Assembly (NCBI GenBank): GCA_025084515.1
Contig: JAJAGP010000184.1
Coordinates: 496,001-560,000, forward strand
DNA: 64,000 bases
Direction of reading: 5' to 3'
Source of the DNA: Ancistrus triradiatus
Lineage: Eukaryota; Chordata; Actinopteri; Siluriformes; Loricariidae
The notes under the pieces were generated by a model. The model was not told where the DNA came from. It made no database searches and saw only the letters and a list, made by a program, of their open reading frames with translations. The position numbers and the translations under genes were made by a program. Shown in pieces: positions 1-10,531 of the stretch; position 1 is the first letter of the stretch; each line of letters opens with the position of its first letter.

Positions 1-88
1 CCTTGTCGATGTGGTTCTATCAGCTACTGATGGATGACGGATCGGAGATATCAGAGATCACCCCTCTTCAGTTTAGGCTGGTGCTTTT
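1..88 (+). repeat. Fragment of dispersed repeat also present near 9.5 kb
   Basis: The opening ccttgtcgatgtggttct, continuing into 'tatcagctactgatggatgacgg', aligns with 9516-9605. Both copies share 'cctcttcag' followed by 'tttaggct' or 'gttaggct'. This copy is cut by the window edge on the left and passes into a 22-bp array on the right. Confidence 0.7.
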
Positions 89-91
89 AAT

Positions 92-405
92 TCTCAAAAT
101 ATTACCACTATTTTCAAAATATTACGATTTTATTCTTTTAATATTATGACTTTATTCTCAAAATATTACAACTTTATTCTGCTACCACTGCTACAACATT
201 TATTCTTAAAATATTACATCTTTATTGTCAAAATATTACACTTTATTCTCTAAATATTAAAACATTATTCTTGAAATACTATGACTTTTTTCTCTAAATA
301 TGAATTTTTTATTCTCAAAATACTACACCTTCATTCTTGAAATGCAACGAATTTATTCTCAAAATTGTTTCCTTTATTTTCGAAAAATTACATTCAATGT
401 GTTGA
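92..405 (+). repeat. AT-rich tandem array, 22-bp unit
   Basis: The unit is approximately tttattctcaaaatattac plus 'aac'. The tattct motif recurs at 131, 153 and 175, giving a 22-bp period. Later units have diverged and carry insertions. A related, more decayed region lies at 54.1-54.6 kb. Confidence 0.85.
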
Positions 406-548
406 AAAATGGGTTGCAAAGCAGTCCACAGGGAACGGCATACCATGGACATACGGAGCAGAGTGGCACGACTATATAATTTTGGTACCCATGTGAAGTC
501 CTGGAACTAATCCGACTGTGGCTGCATTCTGGTTCCTTCGGCTGTTTT

Positions 549-600
549 CTAAGTCGCTCTGAATAAGAGAGTCAGCCAAGTGACTAAATGTAAAAGTAAT
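549..600 (+). repeat. SINE 3'-tail fragment
   Basis: The stretch ctaagtcgctctgaataaga, then 'gagtcagccaagtgactaaatgtaaa', matches the 3' tail carried by the fuller SINE at 14.46-14.63 kb. Confidence 0.65.
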
Positions 601-849
601 AATTAAAAAGAAAGAAGAGACAGACGCCACCGATCTTCTGCTGGCTCACACGTCTGAAATCCTCAGGGGAAGTGAAAGAATTCTGGCAGGAGAATTTAAT
701 TGGTTTTCAATCTGGGATTCTTTTTCAGGCAAATCTGTTTTCGAACCCAACAAAAGGGTGATGAAGCAGCGGGGGTCATCCTGGTGGTTTCAGGAACAGA
801 CGGTGGCCGGAGCATCAAATAAACAACGTTACAAACTTAGTCAAGTGTA

Positions 850-1219
850 CAGTACGGTGCAAAAGTATTAAGCCACCATTAGATTTTATTCATTGGCTTT
901 ACCAATGATAATAGCTAGGATATGGTTGACAATTTGACGGAAAATTTTCCTCTTGGATTCGTCACTCCTTAATAATCTTTTCCGCCAGATGTTTCATCCT
1001 GCTCCCATTTTGAAAAAGTGGTTTCTTGGATGTTACCCTTCCAAAAATGGCAGTCCTGATCAAGCTTCTTCAGACTGTAGATTTTCTTTCCATTTTTAAT
1101 ACCTCATAGAAATGTTCTGGTTGTATGTAATACTGAGACTGGGAAATAATGATGTACAGTCAGTATAGGACTGCTAAAACAATGCTCTAATGGTGGCCTG
1201 AGACTTTTGCAGAGTACTG
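850..1219. mobile_element. 370-bp Tc1/mariner-type MITE
   Basis: The left end, cagtacggtgcaaaagt then 'attaagccaccattaga', is mirrored at the right end as the reverse complement 'cagtactctgcaaaagtctcaggccaccattaga'. The inverted repeats are about 33 bp and mostly identical. Both ends abut a TA dinucleotide (848-849 and 1220-1221), as expected for Tc1/mariner target duplication. No transposase reading frame is present, so the element is non-autonomous. Confidence 0.85.
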
Positions 1220-1695
1220 TATGCCAGGCGTTGTGCAGCATCGGGTGGAGGTCGTAGCATCAGACGGCGGTGCCCTGGAGAAACCCACGTCCCCCAGAAA
1301 CCCCTTTTTCTCCCTCCCATTGTTGTGTTATGAGTCACAGCTGCTCTTTGTTCGATAAATAACAAACACGGTGTGTCCTGAAGTGATAAGTGGCCATCAT
1401 TGATCTCCATCTCAGCTCGGTGCGACCTAATTCTTCATCGCGGCACTCTGAGCGGGCACCATATGGCGTCGCTTCAGTGCCACCTGCCTCTGGGATAACG
1501 GGCGAGATCGAGCTCGGGGGCTTTGGAGAGAAGCTGAGAGGTGTTTGTGTACTTTCCCACCATCGCCGATCGCACGGAGAAGCGACGCCGGTCTGAACAC
1601 GTTCATGTGCTCAAGGTTGGAGTGATTCGTTAAGAACCTGTAGCAGTTTTTAACTTTTAGAAAGGTCTGCAACACGTTATGAGCTCTTTTGAATC

Positions 1696-1817
1696 AGTGC
1701 TTTGTTCCTCGGGGCCTGGGTTCGAATCCTGGGTGGGGCTTGTGACGTAGACCTGTGACCTATGGCTGCTCATTATTTTAGTCGCTTATTTGTAAAAGTG
1801 CTTTTAAATGTAAATAC
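1696..1817 (+). repeat. Degenerate tRNA-derived SINE
   Basis: A B-box-like gggttcgaatcctgggtg is followed, about 70 bp on, by a decayed tail 'gtcgcttatttgtaaaagtgcttttaaatgtaaat'. The A-box part is not recognisable. Confidence 0.6.
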
Positions 1818-1818
1818 T

Positions 1819-1896
1819 AGATCTGCATTCCCTGAAGGAACTGCAACATTGTTTGAAAGGTGGCAAAAATGTGGGTTTGTGTCCCAATACTTTTGG
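1819..1896 (+). repeat. Dispersed repeat ending in 'gtcccaatacttttgg'
   Basis: It shares 'agatctgcattccctgaaggaa', 'caacattgtttgaaa' and gggtttgtgtcccaatac with 48924-49001. At 49 kb the terminal motif is expanded into an array; here it appears once. Confidence 0.75.
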
Positions 1897-1963
1897 TTAA
1901 AAACTGTATGTGTATCTTTGTGACTGTATGTGTCTGTGTGTGTGTGGGCATTTGAAAGTGTGT

Positions 1964-1964
<1 letters not shown>

Positions 1965-2009
<45 letters not shown>
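1965..2009 (+). repeat. (GT)n microsatellite
   Basis: About 22 uninterrupted GT units, preceded by imperfect GT-rich sequence from about 1907. Confidence 0.95.
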
Positions 2010-2010
<1 letters not shown>

Positions 2011-3589
2011 CAGAAGAATTGTGCGAGCACATAATAAATGTACTAGTGTATTTACATTCGTGTGAACTTTGTCGTGTAACTTTTGTGGAACACACTGGCA
2101 CTTCCATATCCCACCGGCAGTGCCATCCAGTCATCAGGCATGACGTAGGCACAGTTGGTGAGGGAGGGGACTTCAGAAGGTGTAATCATCTCACGCTGCC
2201 CCGTTCAGGCTGACCAAGATAAACACAGATAAAATGTTTGTGATTTAATAAACAGGTTCCAGCTTTTCTCTGTTGTAACACTAACGCACGTGCGTAACGA
2301 ACTGATGTTATAATGGTGCGTCATTAAGAGCGGTTATACAGGACCGAACTTTTATCAGGTGTAACGAATGATTTACGAAGTGCCGTACGCAGTTATAATG
2401 CGTTACAGCATACATGATGTCCTTTGCACTTTAATTAAGAGTCATTTCAGTCCATGATGATCTTGCATATCACTATGGACATTCTATAAAGACTTCAAAC
2501 GAGGTACAAAGTCGTGATCTTGTAGTATTTTGTGTTAAATTGCATCGTAGCGTTTAACATTTGGTGCAGATCTTTAAATGCCAGCCTGTGAATTCTACAG
2601 ACTTTGGCATGCTTTGTTAGAAATAATGCTCGTACAGGGTTCGTGGTGAGCCTTAGATCTGATCTCGGTATCTCAGTCTGAACGATAACAGAAGGAGAGA
2701 ATTAAATTCAGTCCGTCGGTGCTGCAGGTAGTCGAGGCTAAAGCTCAGGTTGTGCTATCTCTTCACAAATCACCTCTGAAGAGGCTTTTAATTTCAAGAC
2801 GTTCCCACTTGAACCTCGCCCGAGATTCCCTTGGAACTGATAAAAACGATGATGGATGGTTCCTTCCTCTCGGGCTCGTATCCGATCCGACAGCATCAGA
2901 GCGGCTCTGCGAACGTTTCATGAACGAACGAGGAAATGTGCTGAATCCCATTTTTTCATCGGTTCCTTTGTTCGGCGCTTTAATGCCGGACGAGCTTCTC
3001 CGCGCCGGATGAAACGCAATCACGGGCCTTTGTTGTGCGACGGGCTGAACGAGGACTCCGGAGTCGACTGCTTCATTAGCGCAGGGAAGGAGGAAAATAC
3101 AATCTCTGAATGTTTGCTAACGCTGCGTTTCCAAAGAAGCTCCTGACCTCTGCGGCGTTCATGAGAGTCCATATTTCATTCTGAAAATACCAGTTTTTTG
3201 GTCATTATGAGCAGCGCGTTTTTCCAGAATGGGGCCAATCTATCCATGAGGGGATTTAGAGAGGAGTGCAGGAATTATTTGTGGCTTTTTATTCAGGAGT
3301 TTATCCGAATACGTTTGCTGAGGCTGAGCACAGACACGGATGGGCATGAACTGGGACGAGACCCCACCCCAAACTCTTCCAGACTCTGGAACCCAGGACC
3401 GGGCGATGATGGCTCTCAAACCAGAGATTCAGAGACTCGAAAGTCCTGCTTCCCAATGCTGAGCTTTTCTAGTTTGCATTGTAAGGTGTGGATTGTCAGA
3501 GTTGCGAGTTACCTTGCCAGTTCTTAGTTTATATCGCTTATTCTGGTCAGGGTGGCACAGACATGCTTGGCAGGACTTGGTAGCGGATG
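2010..3589. other. Unique intronic DNA, nothing identified
   Basis: No repeat family or exon was recognised. The part from 2700 to 3130 is CpG-richer than its surroundings, with short overlapping open frames on both strands but no familiar protein motif. Confidence 0.5.
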
Positions 3590-3752
3590 TTGTTGCGTAG
3601 GATGTTGCGAGAAGATGATCCGTCCAGCTTCCTCTCCCTCTGACACGGTGTTTGTCCGACCTCAGTGATGTTCCGAGGTCGAAATCAAACCAGGGATCTC
3701 TGGAGTTATTGAGGCTACAGCGCTAACCACTTGCCCTACCGTGCCACCCTGT
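3590..3752 (-). repeat. tRNA-derived SINE, 'gggtggcac' family, minus strand
   Basis: Read on the minus strand it starts agggtggcacggtagggcaa, then 'gtggttagcgctgtagcctcaataactccagagatccctgg'. That is the head of the family better preserved at 28813-29096. The far end is diffuse. Confidence 0.7.
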
Positions 3753-4159
3753 GCCACCTAAGCCCTAGTGCTAATAGCTATGGTAAAAGTAAATTAAAGA
3801 CAGCATGAGGTGTTTTGTGTTTGGACAAGATTTTGCAGCCCGTACAGGGTGCTCGGTGCCACCTGATCACTCTCCAGACTTGGCCTCCCGTTCCTCCTCG
3901 TCACCCGTGCCATCGTACCTAATCAGGATTAAGTAATACTGATTAACTCCTCGCCTGTGATTTAACTAGCCGGTTTTGGCTGCCGACGGTGCCACGTCGT
4001 GCCTGCAGAGTAGCTACGGTGGCATCAGCGGGTACAGCGGGTCCAGGTCCTAATGAAGCCTAATTAGAGGCCATTTCAAGCAGCCTGAGGGTCCAGACTG
4101 GTGATTAATTGAGAGTTTGGTCACCTGTGCCACCTTTTTACCATGGTTTTATTATAGAG

Positions 4160-4320
4160 CTGAATTTGAAGTGTCTTAAGAAGGAAAATATTCTTAAATA
4201 TGTGTTTTTTCTTAAGAAAGATGCTATGAAAAATTGTCCTTCTACAGATAACTTCTTACGAATGATCTCATGCTTTTAACTCCTTTCATAAGAACGAGAA
4301 CTGGCACTTGGAGCAAGTTA
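4160..4320. repeat. 'cttaaga'-rich element fragment
   Basis: It contains gtgtcttaagaaggaaaata, 'ttcttaaatatgtg', 'tttcttaagaaag' and 'cataagaacgag'. The density of TTCTTAAGAA palindromes resembles the longer element at 34.8-35.3 kb. Its ends are not defined. Confidence 0.45.
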
Positions 4321-4755
4321 AGATGGTTCAATGAGTCCCGTTTCTGTTTCTAGGTTTAGTGGCTCTCAGTTGGTTATAAACGGGCATAGACACGCCCGCA
4401 GTGCCGCGTATGGACTCCGAACGTGGTCGGGTAACAGATCAGGGCGTCTTTGGTCAGTCGTATGCAGGTGTAATGTGAGTGTCCTTGTGAGGAGGTTATC
4501 TGAGGGCGGATTCAGCCCGGGGCTTTATTGATCTGCCGCTTAAATCAGCATGAGAACGGCTTTGTCCAATCAGCTCTTTTCACCAATCAGATTAGAGCTT
4601 TTAAAGGAATCGATCCGACCCGAGGGGGGAGGGGGGGGGGGTGTTTCAGAGCTGGACGAAGCCTCTGCTTTCGTTTCGTTTTTAGTTTCATCTATCTGTG
4701 CACGAAGCCAAAAAACGTCGGCTGCTCGTCAGGGACTTTTATTTTTTAATTAGGG

Positions 4756-4757
<2 letters not shown>

Positions 4758-4799
<42 letters not shown>
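4758..4799 (+). repeat. (GT)n microsatellite
   Basis: 21 uninterrupted GT units. Confidence 0.95.
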
Positions 4800-4802
<3 letters not shown>

Positions 4803-5704
4803 ACACGGAAAAACAACATTGATTCTAATTACGAGTAATGAGCAAAGAGAAAATGCAAAGAACGTTCAGAAAGGAAAAAAATGGGTTTATTTTAATAAAG
4901 ATTCATTTCCTCTTAGGCAGAGCAGGCTAACGGTAACAAGTTTACTCCGCGTAATTGCTTTTCCTCACGATAAAACGCTTTTTTAAATCACGTCGCATTA
5001 CGTCGCTGAATTTCACGTAACTTACGTATTAATACGCCTCGAAATAACAAAGCCCAATTAATTAAGCAGATTGCACTCAGGGTTTATTTTTATTATATAC
5101 TGCACTTGTTGCTTTATTTACAGCTCAGTTATGATGCTTAGATCAATCAGCATTAGGTGCCAAGGTCATGCCCACATGGATGCCCGGACCCATGTACGGA
5201 CCCATGTCACCCAGCGCATCACACACTAGTTACTGGCACACGTACCCGACCATCCACCTGATGGAAAACAGGACTCATCTAATATTTTCCATTGCTCTAA
5301 GCTCCAGTCCTGACACTCCTGTGCCCTTTTTAGGTGCTTTCTACGGGTGGCACGGCTTGGCATGGTGTTCAGTCTGGTCGGTCTTCAACTAGGCATCTCC
5401 CTTACCAGCAGGGGGCGCTGCACTTTCTCTCAAAACCAGCATTAACCATTTCTGTGGCTTGTACCATGGTAGATCTTCTGCCCATTCTAAACCTATGATT
5501 AGGATTCGTTGCATCCTTTGGTGCCAACACCCTGTCGCTGGCACATCTGTCCCTCCTCGGACCATCGGTAGGCACTTGCCACGAGCCTAGCTGTTTAGGA
5601 GATGCTCTGGCCCAGTTACCGGGCTTGTAACGATTAACCATATCCCAGAGCTGTAAAGAGACGAATCATGTACGTTCAGATGAAAATGCTAATTTTATTT
5701 GAGT
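4800..5704. other. Intronic DNA with no clear assignment
   Basis: 5165-5235 contains short internal repeats of 'gacccatgt' and 'atgcccac'. 5300-5420 has 'gtgccctttttaggtgctttctacgg', possibly an old repeat. No coding signal was seen. Confidence 0.4.
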
Positions 5705-5820
5705 AGTACGTTTCACAGAAATCCGAGTCCGAGCCTCTTCTGAGCAAGGCGACAGCGGCAAGAAAAAAGGGAGAAACCTTGAGAGCAACCGGACTTGCGG
5801 GGGAACTCTGGATAGAGGAA
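5705..5820 (+). repeat. Fragment of the 'tatagcgctttt / gcaaggaaaaac' dispersed repeat
   Basis: The sequence 'cgacagcggcaagaaaaaagggagaaaccttgagagcaacc' parallels 12480-12545 and 59830-59900. This family is common in fish introns; its origin is not determined here. Confidence 0.6.
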
Positions 5821-6467
5821 AAACTCATTAAGATATCATCTATATCGATCGTGATATTGTGGCTCGTCTTATTAGGAAGCAGCTTATCCCGGGTTCTCCG
5901 TGTTCGACTGTGAGATCTTGAGCTCTCTATTTTGAGCTCAGGTGGTGAAGGACTTTCAAAAAAAAAAGACTAAAAAATGTTTTATTGGGGTCTGACCTTG
6001 ATAACGGATAAACCAGCTAAAAGGTTGAGCTGTAATCTCAGATTACACGGTGTGAGCGCGGTATGGAACCTCGGTGTAATGCTGCTTTATGAACGCGTTT
6101 CCTGATCTGTGGTTTCTGTAAAATGGTAGAAAGAGCCCGTAAGAGCTTTGTAGTCTCGGCTTAAGGTGCTTATTATGGTGTGAAAGGTGCATGTGGGTCA
6201 GGATACGAGGGGCCGGCAGTGGGAATTCTTACAAAGGACGACCGGGATTAAGTGATGGTAAGAGCAGGGATAATTCATGGGCTAATATACTGGAGGTACA
6301 GGTGTGTGCGCTTTAGCCTTAAAGCCTGTTATTATTATAAGTATTAAACATCTTCTGAAGGTTCACAGGAGCCTTTCTCCTGCTAGACTCAAGAAAAGAC
6401 TAGTACTGTATTTTATTTTACGTGGAATAAAACCTTTCTCTCTCCATCCTGATGCTTTTAGGACTTA

Positions 6468-6905
6468 CAGTGGTGCTTGAAAGTTTGTGAACCCTTTAGA
6501 ATGTTCTGTATTTCTGCATAAATATGAGCTAAAACATCATCAGATTTTCACACAAGTCCTAAAAGTAGATAAAGAGAACCCAGTTACACAAATGAGACAA
6601 AATATTATACTTGGTCATTTATTTATTGAGGATAATGATCCAATATTACATATTAGTGAGTGGAAAAAGTGTGTGACCCTTTGCTTTCAGTATCTGGTGT
6701 GGTTCTTTTTGGAGAGCAGTGGCTTTCTCCTTGCAGCTCTGCCATGCACACCATTGTTGTTCAGTGTTCTTCTGATGGTGGACTCATGAACATTAACCTT
6801 AGCCAATGTGAGAGATGCCTTCAGTTGCTTAGAAGTTACCCCGGGGGTCCTTTGTGACCTCACCAGCTATTACACGCCTTGCTCTTGGAGTGATCTTTGT
6901 TGGTC
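6468..6905 (-). mobile_element. Internally deleted Tc1-like transposon
   Basis: It begins at TA (6466-6467) with cagtggtgcttgaaagtttg and carries about 200 bp of the terminal inverted repeat also seen at 57274. It then jumps into transposase sequence on the minus strand: 6700-6890 is the reverse complement of roughly 57800-57990. The C-terminal transposase coding region between these parts is missing, and the element stops near 6905 without its other end. Confidence 0.85.
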
Positions 6906-7872
6906 GGCGCCTTGCTCTGTGACTTCCTACTAGTACCTCCATAAAGGTTTAAAGAGTTTAAAACATGATCCTGCATGACCTGTTCTGGAAATGAGGGATT
7001 CTGTAACTGGACTCTTTCCCTCTTGGTTGTGTGCAGCCAGCGAGGTGTTTAGTTAAGTTTATTTTCTGTAGTGAGCGTTTATATTTTTGGTTCTGCAGTG
7101 TGTGTGATCATTAATGTGTGCTTGTAACTGAAGGACCACGGTGGTGTGGAGTTTGGAGGCAGTGATGTGTAGAACAGTGTAGGTGTTGGATGCTGTAGAT
7201 GGCAGCGTTAAAGTCGTGTTTTCATCGGTATCTCTCACGCAGTTTTCTTGTGGAGATACCCTTTATATTTATCCTACAGCACCATGCAGGCGCGTACCTG
7301 TAGATAGCTTTGTCAAAACGACAAATGTAGATTTTCCGATGGACGTAACCACAGGTTAAACCTCCTAAAACTTTAATAAGTGACATAAAGGATAATCCTA
7401 TGAAGAATAAATCGAATTACATTCCATCGCTGTGATTAAAATCGTGGTTTTCTACCGGATTTGCTAAACGCTATGAGCAAACGAAATGACGTCGATGGGG
7501 ATGGCGGCGGTGCAACAAATCAGCTGACGCATATGAGATGAAGGTCCGCTAATTATTCGGTTAATTGGCGCTGAGGATTTGAACTGGATAACGAGCAGGT
7601 AATTAGACTTCGAGAGATAAAGAAGCAGATGGCGGTGTTAAATTCAACCTGAGGGCAACGTCTTTCATTAGAACTATTTCAGCGCTTTTTTCAAGCACAG
7701 CCTACGTGCTTCACCTATTCGAATAAATCAGTAGCTTAAATCGCTTATTCATTTTTTTCTCTACAGTGCATTGAGTTTTGCGGAAATGCGTCACACGTAC
7801 ACAAAACTACACTAAATTTGCGTCGCTACATCTAGCTGCACTTATTTACACCCGCACCGTGTTTACTGGAGA
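6906..7872. other. Unique intronic DNA
   Basis: No repeat was identified. 7490-7640 is conspicuous for TAATTA-type homeodomain-like motifs ('gctaattattcggttaattggc', 'gtaattagac') next to CpG-containing sequence. It is a possible conserved element, by inference only. Confidence 0.45.
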
Positions 7873-8275
7873 TGGACTACATCAAAAGTATTGGGACATC
7901 TCCACACCTTTTATGACATCCCGTCCTAAATCCATAAGCATCAATATGGAGTTGGTAATCCTTTGTAGCCTTAACAGCTTCCACTCTTGTGGGATCGACA
8001 AGATTTTGGACTGTGACTGCGTTTCTTCACAGAAGAACGTTGAGGTCTGACGCTGATGTTGGACGAGAGCTGACTCACAATCTCCGTTCATCATCCCAGA
8101 TATGTTCGATGGTGTTGGTCAGGGCTCTGCGGCCCCACCGTGCCTGTATGGACCTGTGTGGAACAGAAAAGGGCCTCCCATAAACTGTTCCCACAAAGCT
8201 GGAAGTGTTCCCGTGGCTGAAAAAAGACTGAATTCAGATTAAGAAGTGCGTCTCAATACTTTTGTCCATGTAGTG
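7873..8275. mobile_element. Internally deleted Tc1-like element (second family)
   Basis: The left end, ggactacatcaaaagtattg then 'ggacatc', pairs inversely with the right end, tctcaatacttttgtccatg then 'tagtg', which abuts TA at 8276-8277. Interior phrases such as 'cataagcatcaatatggagttggt' and 'gatgttggacgagagctg' are familiar from full-length fish Tc1-like elements. About 400 bp remain, so most of the transposase is gone. Confidence 0.8.
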
Positions 8276-8374
8276 TACGTTTGTTTTACAGTGTATATGT
8301 AACCTGTTGTAAATCTGATTTCATGGGACGGATCGTGTCAGTTAAGTGACGCATACCTGTAGTCACATTTGAAG

Positions 8375-8420
8375 CGTGTTGGGTAAATTGGTGCCTCTAA
8401 ATTGCCCTGTGTTAGGCCGG
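8375..8420 (+). repeat. SINE internal fragment
   Basis: The stretch 'gttgggtaaattggtgcctctaaattgccc' matches the 3' portion of the gggtggcac SINE family (compare 46460-46485). Confidence 0.6.
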
Positions 8421-8691
8421 AATCATTATAACCTTGCTCCAGATGTGACGTTAAATTAATAAACAAATGTATATTTATTCAGTATGACGTACTTTATACT
8501 TCTAATATTAACAAAGACCCTGGTTCTAAGTCTTGCGGTACCTTCGGACCAGGTCTGGGGTCACATTCAGACACCACGGTCTCTCTGAAAGGAAAAGTAC
8601 AACTAAATAGAAGGACAAGCCTGTAAGGTGATGAAGCCATCCTGGTTTTGCTTGCTACATTTTGTGGTGGCAAATATTAAGCAAATGCAGA

Positions 8692-8693
<2 letters not shown>

Positions 8694-8758
<65 letters not shown>
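8694..8758 (+). repeat. (GT)n microsatellite, 65 bp
   Basis: An uninterrupted GT run of about 32 units, ending at 'gaggactcacc'. Confidence 0.97.
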
Positions 8759-8761
<3 letters not shown>

Positions 8762-9239
8762 ACTCACCAGGGGGTCTCCTGTGATGATCCCAAATCCTCT
8801 TTTGATCCACCTCTCTTCATCCCACCTTCTCTCCTCTATATGCAGATCTCGTCCTCTTTGCTCGCTCTCACTCCCTGAGGAACGCCCATCTCTTAGTAAC
8901 ACCCTTCGCAGCTTTCCCCCGTGGCCTCGGACTCAAAGTCCCCCTCCAAACTCACCCCCCTGCCCACCTGGGGGCGCCATGACTGTGTTATTTACACACT
9001 CCCTAACAACTGCCTAAAGGAAAAAATGCTGTAGATGTAGAGTGTAATGAAAAATGTGTTGATCTTAAAAACATAACACTGCACTGATTTAATTGCTATA
9101 CTATATGTTTATTTATTTCAAATAGTGGCAAAAACCAGCTCGAAGTACAAGGAAGTACGAAGTAGTACAAAGAGTAGTGAAGTGTAGACGGATAAACCGA
9201 ACTGACTGCTTACCTCGGTTGTAACGAGTGGTTGTTTGA

Positions 9240-9342
9240 GTTACTCTTACCTTACCATAAGCTGGAAGCTGCCCTCTTTTCAGACTGTTCTCTGTAAATA
9301 AACAACCATGCCACGTTCAAAGTCACTTATACCACCTTTTTA
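9240..9342 (+). repeat. Fragment of the 'cacgttcaaagtcactta' dispersed repeat
   Basis: 'cagactgttctctgtaaa' and 'acaaccatgccacgttcaaagtcactta' are shared with 19080-19262. A common teleost interspersed repeat; the class is not determined. Confidence 0.7.
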
Positions 9343-9489
9343 GCCGTCCTGGCCATCTGTTTGATTCAGCAGCCTCCATCCCAGATCCTCTGAGCCCAGA
9401 GAAGCCGACGCCCCTTCTGGACATGGTTATAACAAAAGGCTTCTTTTTAGCACAGTAACGTTTTAAGTGGTATCTGTGAATGTAACTCT

Positions 9490-10010
9490 GTATTGTAGAG
9501 CTTGATAAAGGAATCCCTTGCCCATGTGGTTCTATCAGCTATTGATGGATGATGGTTCTTGATGCAGTGCCATCTGAGGCAGCAGTGATCATCCTCTTCA
9601 GGTTAGGCTTTTTAGGAAATTCCTCCAGATTCCTGGAATGGTTTACTGATATTATGCTCTGTAGAGGGAGGAATATATAAATCCCTTCCAGTCTCTCTTT
9701 GAGGAACATTGTTTTTAAACATTTCAATCATTTTCTTACATATTTGGTGATAAACTGGAGATCCTCTGACCATCTTTGCTCCTCAAAAACTCAACCTTTA
9801 GTGGATTCTGTCTTTTTATCTCATTACTAGCCCTAAATTGCCCCCATCCCAACATTTTTTGAAATTGTGTTGCAGGCCTGAGAGGCAGGAATGTTTGTTA
9901 ACAAATGAAACTAAATTGACCAGAAAAAAACATGAAATATAAGGAACACTGCATTTTTTAAATTTGCCTTTTCCTTGCCGTCCTAACTTTTTCTGGTTTG
10001 GGATTGCACA
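9490..10010 (+). repeat. Dispersed non-autonomous DNA-type repeat
   Basis: Its early part (9516-9605) matches the window start. The later part, with 'cccatcccaacattttttgaaattgtgttgcaggcctgag' and an end like 'gtcctaactttttctggtttggg', has the character of an interspersed element widespread in fish. Boundaries are approximate and no inverted termini were confirmed. Confidence 0.55.
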
Positions 10011-10493
10011 ATCTACATGAGAAATGTAAATATTAATAAAACTACCAGTACTGCACTATTGCATCAGGCCCTTACTAACTAAACTCCACTTACGATATTA
10101 AAAACAAACTATTATTTATAGAGATACCACGCTGTGAGTGAGTTACTTTTATCATATGTGCAAACACCACAGACAGCACCAGAGATGTTAATGTTATTTA
10201 TAGATATCACAGTTTAATCGTCCTCAAATGAACCGCTGCTCAAATTTAGCTTTTTCCCTGATGCTTCATCAGAAAGCTTCTGCGCTTCTTTTAAAAAGGC
10301 TTCTGTTTCGTTTATTTCTCCTATTCTAAACATTAAATAAATGTTAGCACACATTCTCACTCTATCAATGAGAATCATTTGCCTCTATTGACGTGTTGCT
10401 CCGTGGCTCCGCTCGCGGCGGGACGTCTCTTTATATATGACACGACGTGTTTGGCTCTGGTTTTAGGTTCTGGAACGCGGATGAGGTAAACAC

Positions 10494-10497
<4 letters not shown>

Positions 10498-10529
<32 letters not shown>
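10498..10529 (+). repeat. (CA)n microsatellite
   Basis: 16 CA units. Confidence 0.95.
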
Positions 10530-10531
<2 letters not shown>

